Shown: positions 8,853 to 17,156 of the stretch, piece by piece
Position numbering within the stretch: the first letter of the stretch is position 1
How the letters are laid out: every line of letters starts with the position of its first letter
NCBI RefSeq assembly: GCF_900109545.1
Contig: NZ_FOAP01000023.1
Coordinates: 89,118-153,117 of the forward strand
From: Stigmatella aurantiaca
GTDB taxonomy: Bacteria; Myxococcota; Myxococcia; Myxococcales; Myxococcaceae
Length of the DNA: 64,000 bases
Direction of reading: 5' to 3'
Notes under the pieces: generated by a model
What the model saw: the letters and a program-made list of their open reading frames with translations, nothing else
Told to the model about the DNA's origin: nothing
The model's database searches: none
Made by a program: the position numbers and the translations under genes

Positions 8853-9413
8853 ATGACGCTGGGGAACGCGGACATGAAATTTACGAGTCACGTCAATCTT
8901 CCCGCCGATGCGCGCGAGGATCTCATTGATGTTCTGAACGTCAACCTGGCCAACGCCGTGGACCTGCACTGGCAGGTGAAGCAGGCGCACTGGAACATCC
9001 GCGGCAAGCACTTCATCAGCCGCCACCAGTTGTTCGACAGCCTGGCCGACCACCTGCGCACCCAGGCGGACGCCATGGCCGAGCGCGCGGGCACCCTGGG
9101 CGGCTACGCCGAGGGCACCATCCGCCTGGCGGCCAAGAACAGCCAGCTGCCCGAGTACGACTTGCAGGCCGTGGATGGGGATGCCCACCTCTCGGCCCTG
9201 GTGGACCGCTTCGCGCGGTACGCGGCGAGCATCCGTGACGGCATCCAACGCTCCGAGGCGCTGGAGGACCCCGTGACGGTGGACCTGCTCACGCAAACCC
9301 TGGGCGTGGTGGAGCTCGACCTGTGGTTCCTGGAGAGCCACCTGCAGGGCGATGCGCGCACCACCGCCAACCGCTCCCGCCGTGACGACGTGCAGCTGCC
9401 CGGCAATGCCTGA
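8853..9413 (+). CDS. dps: Dps/ferritin-like DNA-protection protein
   Basis: 186 residues with the Dps four-helix ferritin-like fold. The ferroxidase-centre signature is visible: ANAVDLHWQVKQAHWNIRGKHF followed by HQLFDSLADHLRTQADAMAERAGTLGG (His and Asp/Glu ligands). Dps proteins form dodecamers that oxidise and store iron with hydrogen peroxide and can coat DNA during starvation or oxidative stress. A second Met at residue 8 is an alternative start. A GC-rich hairpin follows the gene. Next to a GST and SelO, consistent with a redox-stress role. Confidence 0.92.
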   Translation: MTLGNADMKFTSHVNLPADAREDLIDVLNVNLANAVDLHWQVKQAHWNIRGKHFISRHQLFDSLADHLRTQADAMAERAGTLGGYAEGTIRLAAKNSQLPEYDLQAVDGDAHLSALVDRFARYAASIRDGIQRSEALEDPVTVDLLTQTLGVVELDLWFLESHLQGDARTTANRSRRDDVQLPGNA

Positions 9414-9433
9414 TGAGGCGCGCCCGGGAGGGT

Positions 9434-9461
9434 GGCCCCCGCTTTCGTCAAGCGCGGGGCC
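9434..9461 (+). terminator. hairpin downstream of dps
   Basis: GGCCCC-CGCTT pairs with AAGCG-CGGGGCC around the loop TCGTC with a one-base bulge, 21 bases after the dps stop. There is no long T-run. Likely the dps terminator. Confidence 0.5.
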
Positions 9462-9514
9462 CATCCGGGCCGTATAAGAGGACCCCCAATGGCCACCCCC
9501 ATGAGGGTCCTCAC

Positions 9515-10138
9515 ATGATCGATCTCTATACGTTCACCACGCCCAACGGGCAGAAGGCCTCCATCGCTCTGGAAGAGCTGGAGCTGCCCTACACCGTGCA
9601 CGTGGTGAACATCGCCCAGGGCGAGCAGTTCCGGCCGGAGTTCCTGGCCATCAACCCCAACAACAAGATTCCCGCCATCGTGGACCACTCGGTGCCCGGA
9701 GGGCTGAAGCTCTTCGAGTCCGGCGCCATCCTGCTGTACCTGGCGGAGAAGACGGGGCGGCTCTTGCCCACGGACCCGGCGGGCAAGGCCGAGGTGACGC
9801 AGTGGCTGATGTTCCAGATGGGCGGCGTGGGCCCGATGCTGGGGCAGCTCGGCTTCTTCACCCGCTACGCCCCCACGAAAATCCCCCTGGCCATCGACCG
9901 CTACCGCAACGAGAGCAGCCGCATCCTGGGCGTCCTGGACCGGCACCTGAGCGGCCGGGACTACGTGGCGCGCGCGTACTCCGTGGCGGACATCGCCCTG
10001 TACCCCTGGCTGGCGGCGGCCCGGAACTTCTACCCGGAGCTCTTCCGGTCCCTGACCGGGATTCCTCAGTGGATGGAGCGCGTGGGGGCCCGTCCCGCGG
10101 TCCAGCGGGGGATGAAGGTCCCCCAGCTCGCGCGTTGA
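9515..10138 (+). CDS. glutathione S-transferase (YghU/Ure2-like)
   Basis: 207 residues. The N-terminal thioredoxin-like domain begins IDLYTFTTPNGQKASIALEELELPY and contains NPNNKIPAIVDH and ESGAILLYLAEKTG, typical of the nu-class/YghU/Ure2p-like group in which a Thr/Asn pair replaces the usual catalytic Tyr/Ser and two glutathiones may bind. The C-terminal helical domain follows. Expected to act as a disulphide-bond or peroxide reductase with glutathione. Start MIDLY fits the family; the open frame extends upstream without coding character. It lies 6 bases before selO, so the two are probably one operon. Confidence 0.88.
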   Translation: MIDLYTFTTPNGQKASIALEELELPYTVHVVNIAQGEQFRPEFLAINPNNKIPAIVDHSVPGGLKLFESGAILLYLAEKTGRLLPTDPAGKAEVTQWLMFQMGGVGPMLGQLGFFTRYAPTKIPLAIDRYRNESSRILGVLDRHLSGRDYVARAYSVADIALYPWLAAARNFYPELFRSLTGIPQWMERVGARPAVQRGMKVPQLAR

Positions 10139-10144
10139 ATTCCC

Positions 10145-11611
10145 ATGGCTTCCCTCGAACAGCTCACCTTCCAGAACCCCTACGCCTCCCTGCCCCCTGA
10201 GTTCTCCGTCCGGGTGCGGCCCGCGCCGCTGGCGGAGGCGCGGGTGGTGAGCGTCAGCCCGGAGGCGCTCCGGCTGCTGGACCTGGATGAGGCCGAGGCC
10301 CAGCGCCCGGAGTTCCGGGACGTGATGAACGGCGCGCGGCTGCTGCCGGGCATGGAGCCCGTGGCCACCGTGTACGCCGGGCACCAGTTCGGCGTGTACG
10401 TGCCCCGGCTGGGCGATGGGCGCGCGCTGCTCCTGGGCGAGGTGCGCAACGCGGCGGGCGAGCGCTGGGAGGTGCAGCTCAAGGGCTCGGGCCCGACGCC
10501 CTTCTCGCGCATGGGCGATGGGCGCGCGGTGCTGCGCTCCACCATCCGCGAGTACCTCTGCAGCGAGGCCATGCACGCGCTGGGCATTCCCACCACCCGC
10601 GCCCTGTGCATCCTCGGCAGCCCCGAGGCCGTCTACCGCGAGGAGGTGGAGACGGGCGCCCTGCTGGTGCGGATGGCCCCCTCGCACGTGCGCTTCGGCA
10701 CCTTCGAGTACTTCGCCCACACCGAGCAGACCGGGCACGTGGCCCTGCTCGCCGACCACGTCATCGCCCGGCACTTCCCCCACCTGGAGGGGGCGCCGGA
10801 GCGGCACACCCGGCTGTTCTCGGAGGTGGTGGACCGCACCGCGCGCCTCATCGCGCAGTGGCAGGCGGTGGGCTTTGCCCACGGGGTGATGAACACGGAC
10901 AACATGTCCATCCTGGGCCTCACCCTGGACTACGGCCCCTACGGCTTCCTGGACGACTTCGAGCCGGGCTTCATCTGCAACCACTCGGACCACACGGGGC
11001 GCTACGCCTTCGACCAGCAGCCCCGCATCGCCCTGTGGAACCTGGCGTGCCTGGCGCAGGCGCTCCTGTCGCTCGTGCCGGAGGCGGCGCTGCGCGCGGC
11101 GCTGGAGACGTTCGCCCCCACCTACTCCGCCCAGTGGCAGGCCCGGATGCGGCAGAAGCTGGGCCTGCGCGAGACGCGGGAGGAGGACCGGGGCCTGCTG
11201 GAGACGCTGCTGGCGCGGATGGCGGAGTCCCGCACGGACTACACCCGCTTCTTCCGGGCCCTGGGGCACTTCGACGCCTCGCCCCAGGCGGACAACGCCT
11301 CCCTGCGGGCGATGTTCGCCGCGCCGGAGGGCTTCGATGCGTGGGCCGCCCTGTACCGCACGCGGCTGGCCGCCGAGGGGAGCGTGGACGCCGAGCGCCG
11401 CGAGCGCATGGCGCGCGTCAACCCCAAGTACGTGCTGCGCAACTACCTGGCCCAGACGGCCATCGCCCGGGCCCAGCAAGGGGACTTCAGCGAGGTGGAC
11501 CGCCTGCGCGCGGTGCTCTCGCGCCCCTACGAGGACCAGCCGGGCGCGGAGGCCTACGCCGAGCCCCCGCCGCACTGGGGCCGGTGCCTCGAGGTGAGCT
11601 GCAGTTCCTGA
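10145..11611 (+). CDS. selO: SelO/YdiU protein adenylyltransferase
   Basis: 488 residues, full length for bacterial SelO. Characteristic blocks: YAGHQFGVYVPRLGDGRA, VQLKGSGPTPFSRMGDGRAVLRS (ATP-binding lysine region), HGVMNTDNMSILGLTLDYGPYGFLDDF (catalytic loop and metal site) and the terminal EVSCSS with the conserved Cys. SelO is a flipped-ATP pseudokinase that transfers AMP to Ser/Thr/Tyr residues of redox proteins such as glutaredoxin and affects protein S-glutathionylation. The neighbouring GST and Dps genes match that redox role. The C-terminal motif is Cys, not selenocysteine, as in most bacteria. Confidence 0.95.
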   Translation: MASLEQLTFQNPYASLPPEFSVRVRPAPLAEARVVSVSPEALRLLDLDEAEAQRPEFRDVMNGARLLPGMEPVATVYAGHQFGVYVPRLGDGRALLLGEVRNAAGERWEVQLKGSGPTPFSRMGDGRAVLRSTIREYLCSEAMHALGIPTTRALCILGSPEAVYREEVETGALLVRMAPSHVRFGTFEYFAHTEQTGHVALLADHVIARHFPHLEGAPERHTRLFSEVVDRTARLIAQWQAVGFAHGVMNTDNMSILGLTLDYGPYGFLDDFEPGFICNHSDHTGRYAFDQQPRIALWNLACLAQALLSLVPEAALRAALETFAPTYSAQWQARMRQKLGLRETREEDRGLLETLLARMAESRTDYTRFFRALGHFDASPQADNASLRAMFAAPEGFDAWAALYRTRLAAEGSVDAERRERMARVNPKYVLRNYLAQTAIARAQQGDFSEVDRLRAVLSRPYEDQPGAEAYAEPPPHWGRCLEVSCSS

Positions 11612-11719
11612 CGGTTCCCGGACGGGCCGGGGACTCCGGGCGTGTACTTTGCGTCAATCGGCGGCCGCCGGGAGCCGGCCTGCTTGCCGGCTCCGGCGAG
11701 GCAACCGACCCTTCGGAGA

Positions 11720-12247
11720 ATGGTCTCCGACTTCACCCAATTGCCCGCCCGGGGCGAGCAAGGCGCGATCCACGTCGTCGTCGAGTCCCCCCGCGGCTCC
11801 ACCGTGAAGCTGAAGTACGAGCCGAAGCTGCGGGCCTTCACCATCAGCCGGCCGCTGACGCGGGGGCTGCGCTACCCCTTCGACTGGGGCTTCATCCCCG
11901 GCACCCGGGGGCCCGATGGGGACCCGCTGGACGCCCTGGTGTACTGGGACGTGGCCACGTGGCCGGGCGTGGTGTTGCCCTGCCGGGCGCTGGGCGTCCT
12001 CCAGGTGGAGCAGAAGAAATCCGGAGGCCAGGGCCGCGAGCGCAACGACCGGCTGCTGATGGTGCCCGTGTCCGCGGCGCGCTCCGAGCACCTGCACAGC
12101 CATGAGGACGTGTCCCAGCGCGAGCGGGAGGAGCTGGAGCACTTCTTCCTCACCGTCGTGGCCTTCGCGAACAAGGACGCGCGCATCCTCGGGTGGCAGG
12201 GGCCGGAGGAGGCGGAGCGGCTGGTGAAAGAAAGCACGGGGGGCTGA
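11720..12247 (+). CDS. ppa: inorganic pyrophosphatase (family I)
   Basis: 175 residues, the normal length for the soluble family I enzyme that hydrolyses pyrophosphate and pulls biosynthetic reactions forward. The substrate and metal loop is present as RGPDGDPLDALVYWD, preceded by YPFDWGFIPGTRG (family: YPxNYGFIP-T) and followed by a Lys/Arg-rich segment and NDRLLMVPV. Start at the ATG immediately after CGGAGA. Slight divergence from the consensus (DW for NY) but catalytic acids are kept. Six bases upstream of the CHAD gene; pairing with a polyphosphate-binding CHAD protein suggests phosphate/polyphosphate metabolism. Confidence 0.88.
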   Translation: MVSDFTQLPARGEQGAIHVVVESPRGSTVKLKYEPKLRAFTISRPLTRGLRYPFDWGFIPGTRGPDGDPLDALVYWDVATWPGVVLPCRALGVLQVEQKKSGGQGRERNDRLLMVPVSAARSEHLHSHEDVSQREREELEHFFLTVVAFANKDARILGWQGPEEAERLVKESTGG

Positions 12248-12253
12248 GCCACC

Positions 12254-13144
12254 ATGTCCCACCCTACGCCCGTGCGCGGGCTCAGCCGCGCGAGCCGGTT
12301 GGACGAGGCCGCGCGGCGCATCCTCGCGGCCCGCCTGGCCGACGTGCGCCACCCCGAGGCCAGCCTCTCGGGCGAGTTTTCCATGAAGGGCGTCCACGAC
12401 ATGCGCGTGGCCACCCGCCGCCTGCGCGCGGCCCTCCAGGTCTTCCGCCCGGCGGGCCGGCTGAAGAAGGCGGAGCGCCAGGTGAAGCAGCTCCAGGATG
12501 CGCTCGGCGAGGTGCGGGACCTTCACGTCCAGCAGGAGTGGCTGGACCAGGCCATGCGCCAGCAGCCGTCCAAGCACCGTGCGGGCCTCAAGTCCCTCCA
12601 CGCGCGGCGGCAAGGGCAGCTCGGCGGCAAGTCGAAGCGCCTGAAACAGGCGCTGAAGCGCTGGACGGAGCGCACCGTGCCCACGCTGCTCCTGCGGATG
12701 GGGCAACTGGAGGACTCCCGCGCTTATGGAGGAGGCTCGGTCCGCCGCCACCTGCGCCAGCGCCTCAAGCGGGTGGAGAAGCGCATGGCGCAGTACGGCA
12801 CGGCGCCCGGCGCGGCCTCCGCGCACGAGCTGCGCAAGGAGCTGAAGCGGCTGCGCTACGCGCTGGAGATCTTCCAGCCCGCCTTGCGCCGCACCATGGA
12901 CGCGCTCCTGGAGGTGCTCGTTCCCCTCCAGGATGGCCTGGGCGAGCTGCACGACGCGGACGTGCGGCTGGAGCTGCTGGAGCACACCGCCGCCGAGGCC
13001 ACCTCCCCGGAGCGGGAGGCGGCCCGGAAGCTCCTGGAGACGGTGCGGCAGGAGCGCGCCAAGCGCGCGGCGGAGATCGCCCGGGAGCTCCAGCGCTGGC
13101 AGTCGGAGCGGATCGTCCGCGGACTGCGCCGGCTGCTGCGCTGA
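12254..13144 (+). CDS. CHAD domain protein
   Basis: 296 residues forming a CHAD (conserved histidine alpha-helical) domain. Typical features are the HDMRVATRRLRAALQVFRP helix (approx. residues 48-67), its second-repeat counterpart HELRKELKRLRYALEIFQPAL (approx. 194-214), and LQDALGEVRDLHV / LQDGLGELHDADV. These His and Arg/Lys faces form a positively charged pore that binds inorganic polyphosphate. No triphosphate-tunnel CYTH domain is fused. Cytoplasmic, probably granule-associated. Co-transcribed with ppa and convergent with the next gene. Confidence 0.9.
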   Translation: MSHPTPVRGLSRASRLDEAARRILAARLADVRHPEASLSGEFSMKGVHDMRVATRRLRAALQVFRPAGRLKKAERQVKQLQDALGEVRDLHVQQEWLDQAMRQQPSKHRAGLKSLHARRQGQLGGKSKRLKQALKRWTERTVPTLLLRMGQLEDSRAYGGGSVRRHLRQRLKRVEKRMAQYGTAPGAASAHELRKELKRLRYALEIFQPALRRTMDALLEVLVPLQDGLGELHDADVRLELLEHTAAEATSPEREAARKLLETVRQERAKRAAEIARELQRWQSERIVRGLRRLLR

Positions 13145-13147
13145 GCC

Positions 13148-13882
13148 TTACGGCCCCACGGCCCCGGGCGTGGACTCGCCACTCTCGGGCACGGATGGGT
13201 ACCCGGCCGGCTGGGACGTCACTTCGACGCGCACGGCCCGGGGCTCCCCGCCCACGTCCTGATACGAGGCGCGAATCTGGCTGCCCTCCTCGATGTCCGT
13301 GGCGCGGGCCTGCCGCCCATCCACGAGCACCTGGGTGGAGGGGGCGAGCTGAAGCCGGACCTGGGGCTCGCCGCGCACGCTCACCAGCACCTCCTGGGCG
13401 TTGACCGTCAGCACCTCTCCGTCGATGAACTGCGCGCCCTGGGTGGCGGCGGGGGCCACGGGCTGCTGGGCCTGCTGGGACAGCTCCGTCTGCTGCTGGC
13501 GCTGCGCCTCCAGGGCGCTCGCCTGGGCCGACGCGACGGTCTGCTCCGCCTGCTGGGCCTGCTGCTGGGCCTGCTGCTGGGCCTGCTGCGCCTCCCGGAT
13601 CTCCTGCTGGGCCCGGTTCTGGGCATCCGCCAGTTCCTCGCGTGCATCCTCGACAGACGCCTGCGCCCGCGTGGCCTGATCCTGCTGCTGGTTGGCCTCC
13701 TTCTGCGCGTCCTCTGCCTTGTCGAAGGCCTTCTCCGTGCGCTCATGCGCCTGAGCGACGACCTGGGAGGCAGAGGTCTGCTCGCCTTCTTGCCGGGCCG
13801 ATAAGGTCTTGTTCTGGTCGCACCCTGTGCTCAACAGCAGTGCGGCGATGCCAGCCGATACCCCGATGGCGCCCCGTTTCAT
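13148..13882 (-). CDS. Gln-rich coiled-coil lipoprotein
   Basis: 244 residues. Lipoprotein signal with lipobox LLSTGC (Cys21). Residues ~45-145 are a long Ala/Gln/Glu heptad coiled coil (EEL..AQ..QQE.REAQQAQQQAQQQAQQA). The last ~85 residues form a small beta-rich module (GEVLTVNAQEVLVSV... VRASYQDVGGEPRAVRVEV-like pattern) followed by a Pro/Ser tail. The layout suggests a membrane-anchored periplasmic spacer or peptidoglycan-associated protein; no enzyme motif. Start at MKRGAIG after an AGAGACC site. Confidence 0.75.
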   Translation of the reverse strand: MKRGAIGVSAGIAALLLSTGCDQNKTLSARQEGEQTSASQVVAQAHERTEKAFDKAEDAQKEANQQQDQATRAQASVEDAREELADAQNRAQQEIREAQQAQQQAQQQAQQAEQTVASAQASALEAQRQQQTELSQQAQQPVAPAATQGAQFIDGEVLTVNAQEVLVSVRGEPQVRLQLAPSTQVLVDGRQARATDIEEGSQIRASYQDVGGEPRAVRVEVTSQPAGYPSVPESGESTPGAVGP

Positions 13883-14038
13883 GGTCTCTCCGTTGTGAGG
13901 TGGACACGGGAAAGATGACGCTCGGGCGCCGGACGCCAACCCGTCTCCAGGCAACCCGGGGCCTGAGTCCGCCTGCTCCCCCGGTGTGCCCGCGAGATGC
14001 CTCTACCGTTGAGCCAGGTTCAGCGGTAAGCGGCGAGG

Positions 14039-15301
14039 ATGCACGTTTGTGGTCTCGACTTTGGAACCAGTAACACCGCGGCGGCCCTGCCGGATGGCAC
14101 GGTGCTGCCCATTGCCCCGGAAACCCGCGAGCAGCGCCTCTTCCGCTCCGTCCTCTTCTTCCCCGAGGAAGAGCGCTCCGTGTACGCCGGGACTCCCGCG
14201 ATTACCCGGTATCTGGAAGACAACGCCGGGCGCTTCATCCAGTCGGTGAAGTCCTTTCTGCACAGCCGCTCGTTCCGGGCCACCCAGGTCAACGGCCGCA
14301 CCATGACCATCGAGGACCTGGTGGCGCTGCTCCTGCGCCGCGTGCGCGAGGCCATGGGCGCCCACCTGGGCAGTGCCCCCGAGGCCGTGATGATGGGCCG
14401 GCCCGCAGTCTTCACCGAGGACGCGGAGGCGGACGCGCTCGCCGAGCAGCGGCTGCGCAAGGCGGCGGAGCTCGCGGGCTTCACCCGCATCCAGTTCCTC
14501 ATCGAGCCCATCGCCGCGGCGCTCGCCTACGAGGCCCAGCTCACGCGGGACGAGCTGGTGCTGGTGGCGGACTTCGGCGCCGGCACCACGGACCTGACGC
14601 TGATGCGGCTGGGGCCCTCGCGGCGGGAGCAGCTGGACCGGCGCGCGGACGTGGTGGGCTCCACGGGTGTGCGCATCGGCGGTGACCGCTTCGACGCGGA
14701 GATCATGCGCCACAAGCTGCTGCCCCGCTTCGGCGCGGGCACCACGTACCGCGTCCGCGGGCTCACGGACAAGCGGCTGAAGGTGCCCCAGCACGTCATG
14801 GCCAAGCTGCTGTCCTGGCACGAGATGTCCTTCATCCGGGAGAAGTCCACCCAGGAGCTGCTGGAGATGATGCTGGAGACGAGCGACCAGCCCCAGACGG
14901 CCGAGGCGCTGTATGACCTGGTGATGGAGAACCTGGGCTACCGGCTGTTCCGGGCCATCGAGGCGGTCAAGGTCAAGCTCTCCCAGGAGCCGGAGGCGAC
15001 GCTGGACTTCGAGGAGGCGCGCATCACCCTGCACGAGCGCATCACCCGCGAGGAGTTCGACACGTTCTGCCAGCCGCTGCTCACCGAGCTGGACCAGTGC
15101 ACGCAGGGGCTGCTGGACCGGTGCGCGGGGACGGGGGAGATCGACGCGGTGTTCCTCACGGGCGGCTCCTCGCAGATCCCCGCCGTGCGCCAGCTCTACG
15201 TCAACCGCTTCGGCGAGGGCCGGGTGCGCACCGCGGATGCGTTCACCTCGGTGGCCGAAGGGCTTGGCCGGGCCTCCGCCGCGCTCGCCCAGAGGTCATG
15301 A
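14039..15301 (+). CDS. yegD: Hsp70-family protein (YegD-like)
   Basis: 420 residues, ATPase part of the Hsp70/actin fold without a classical substrate-binding domain. Phosphate-1 loop GLDFGTSNTAAAL at the N-terminus, EPIAAALAYE connecting region, phosphate-2 loop VADFGAGTTDLTLM and adenosine loop VFLTGGSSQIPAVRQL. YegD relatives are Hsp70-like chaperones of unknown client. No DnaJ or GrpE gene nearby. Its stop overlaps the start of the membrane protein gene (ATGA at 15298-15301), indicating translational coupling. Confidence 0.88.
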   Translation: MHVCGLDFGTSNTAAALPDGTVLPIAPETREQRLFRSVLFFPEEERSVYAGTPAITRYLEDNAGRFIQSVKSFLHSRSFRATQVNGRTMTIEDLVALLLRRVREAMGAHLGSAPEAVMMGRPAVFTEDAEADALAEQRLRKAAELAGFTRIQFLIEPIAAALAYEAQLTRDELVLVADFGAGTTDLTLMRLGPSRREQLDRRADVVGSTGVRIGGDRFDAEIMRHKLLPRFGAGTTYRVRGLTDKRLKVPQHVMAKLLSWHEMSFIREKSTQELLEMMLETSDQPQTAEALYDLVMENLGYRLFRAIEAVKVKLSQEPEATLDFEEARITLHERITREEFDTFCQPLLTELDQCTQGLLDRCAGTGEIDAVFLTGGSSQIPAVRQLYVNRFGEGRVRTADAFTSVAEGLGRASAALAQRS

Positions 15302-17127
15302 ACCCGCGGGTGGAGCCATGGCTCACGGCGGGCGTGCTCCTCGTCGCGATGGCGGGGCTGGCGTACCACTGCCACTACCTCGCCGTTCCCATCGTGGACG
15401 ACGCGGCCATCTCGCTGGCCTATGGCCTCACCTTCTTCTCGGGCGAGGGGCTGCGCGTCACCCCCGCCTCCCAGCCCGTGGAGGGCTTCTCCAATCCCCT
15501 GTGGACGTTGCTGCTGGGGCTGAGCCACCCGCTGCACCTGAAGCCCGTCGCCTTCACCCACGGGCTGGGCATCGTGTTCGGGGTGCTGGCGCTGCCGGCC
15601 GTCGCCGCGTGGGGGCCCGCGGCGGAGGGACGCCGGTGGCGCCTGGAGGACGCGGTGGCGCCGTGCGTCGCGGCGCTCAACCCGACCTACGCCTATTGGA
15701 TCTCCAGCGGCATGGAGACGGGCCTGGAGGCGTTCCTGCTGGGCCTCTCGGGGTTCTTCCTCCTGCGGGAGCTGCGCACCGGGCGGACGGCGCACGTGGG
15801 CTGGGCGCTGGGGCTCTTGTGCCTCACCCGGCCCGAGGGCGTGCTCTTCACCACGGCCGCGGGCGCGCTCTGGGTGGGGAGCCGGGCCCTGGAGCGGCGG
15901 TGGCCCGGGCGGCAGGAGCTGCGCATCTTCCTGTGGCTGCTCGCGCTGGTGGGCGGCTGGCTGGCGGTGCGCTGGTGCTACTTCGCGGACTGGCTGCCCA
16001 ACACGTACTACGCGAAGCAATTCTGGGAGTTCAACGCGGCGGCGTACTTCCGGAACTTCTGGCTCACCTACCAGCCGCTGTGCGTCCTGGCGGCGGCCGG
16101 GTGGCTGTTCGGGCTCGCGGGACGGGGGGCGGTGGCCCGCCAGACGGTGCTGGCCCTGCTCTACATGGGCTGCGGCCTCTACTTCGTGTGGAGCGCCAAG
16201 GGGGACTGGATGCGCGAGTGGCGCTTCTTCGCGCCCCTGGTGCCGCTCCTGGGCGCGGCGATGGCGGTGGGCCTCTCGGGGGCGCGGGCGATGAGCGCAC
16301 AGTGGGTCGCCCAAGGGCGGGGAAGGATGCCCGCGCGGCTGAGCCTGGTGGCGGTCACCGGGGCGGCGCTGACCGTGGGCGTGCCCGGCTTGCGCGCGAG
16401 CATCGCGCGGGCGCCCGAGGTGCAGGCCAACCCGGAGCTGCCCTACGCGGTCATCGCGGGCAACTTCCGGAGGGTGCGCACCCAGACCCAGGCGCTGGGC
16501 CAGGTCCACCCACTGCTGGGATACCCGGACCTGGGCGGCCAGGCGATGGTGCTCCGCGGCGCGGAGATCATCGACGTGGCGGGGCTGGCGGACTACGCCG
16601 TGGCCCACCACGCGAACAACTATCCGGCGCTGGAGGACTACCTCCTCTCGGAGGGCCCGTGCATCCTGCTGGACGCGCACGGCCCCAGCGGACACCTGGC
16701 GGGCTTCCAGAAGCTCATGGGGAACTACCATTCCATCGGAAGCTCCTTCTTCATGCTCAACGGGCTGACCCCCACGGAGGATCCGCGCTGCCCCGAGGGC
16801 AAGGCGGCCACCCTCGCCCTGGACCCGGCGGCCCAGCTCCAGCGCTTCGAACAGGAGATCCGGGAGGACCAGGCGCAGCGGGCCCTGCACCGCTGGCGCT
16901 GTGTGCACGCGTACACGGCGGCGGAGCAGCTTCCGGACGAAGCCTCGCGCGAGCGGCTGGCGGAGCTGGCGGACCAGCGCGGCGATGCGCTGGTGCGCGA
17001 GGGCCACCTGCTCCCGGCCCTGCGGCAGTACTCGCTGGCCACGCTGCTCGATGAGGGCAACGCGCACCGGCGCCGGAAGGCCGAGAAGCTCCGCGGCCGC
17101 ATCTACCCCAGGCCGCAGGGGCCATGA
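15298..17127 (+). CDS. polytopic membrane glycosyltransferase (AftB-like)
   Basis: 609 residues with about nine to ten membrane segments in the first 440. Near the N-terminus is VDDAAISLAYGLTFFSGEGL and then VEGFSNPLWTLLLGL, the acidic DDA and 'VEGFSNPLW' pattern of GT-C polyprenyl-phosphate-sugar glycosyltransferases such as mycobacterial AftB and related proteins in diverse bacteria. The DDA acids are expected to be catalytic on the periplasmic side. A soluble C-terminal tail of ~170 residues ends in helical TPR-like repeats. Probably transfers a sugar onto envelope polysaccharide, lipid or protein; donor and acceptor unknown. Overlaps yegD by 4 bases. Confidence 0.75.
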   Translation: MNPRVEPWLTAGVLLVAMAGLAYHCHYLAVPIVDDAAISLAYGLTFFSGEGLRVTPASQPVEGFSNPLWTLLLGLSHPLHLKPVAFTHGLGIVFGVLALPAVAAWGPAAEGRRWRLEDAVAPCVAALNPTYAYWISSGMETGLEAFLLGLSGFFLLRELRTGRTAHVGWALGLLCLTRPEGVLFTTAAGALWVGSRALERRWPGRQELRIFLWLLALVGGWLAVRWCYFADWLPNTYYAKQFWEFNAAAYFRNFWLTYQPLCVLAAAGWLFGLAGRGAVARQTVLALLYMGCGLYFVWSAKGDWMREWRFFAPLVPLLGAAMAVGLSGARAMSAQWVAQGRGRMPARLSLVAVTGAALTVGVPGLRASIARAPEVQANPELPYAVIAGNFRRVRTQTQALGQVHPLLGYPDLGGQAMVLRGAEIIDVAGLADYAVAHHANNYPALEDYLLSEGPCILLDAHGPSGHLAGFQKLMGNYHSIGSSFFMLNGLTPTEDPRCPEGKAATLALDPAAQLQRFEQEIREDQAQRALHRWRCVHAYTAAEQLPDEASRERLAELADQRGDALVREGHLLPALRQYSLATLLDEGNAHRRRKAEKLRGRIYPRPQGP

Positions 17128-17156
17128 CTTTGGGAAGACCCCACCGTGAGGTTTGA

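Noticed and set aside
13490..13640. CTGCTGGGCC-type short tandem repeats resembling a satellite
   Set aside because: They encode the Gln/Ala coiled coil of the lipoprotein on the minus strand, so they are coding repeats.
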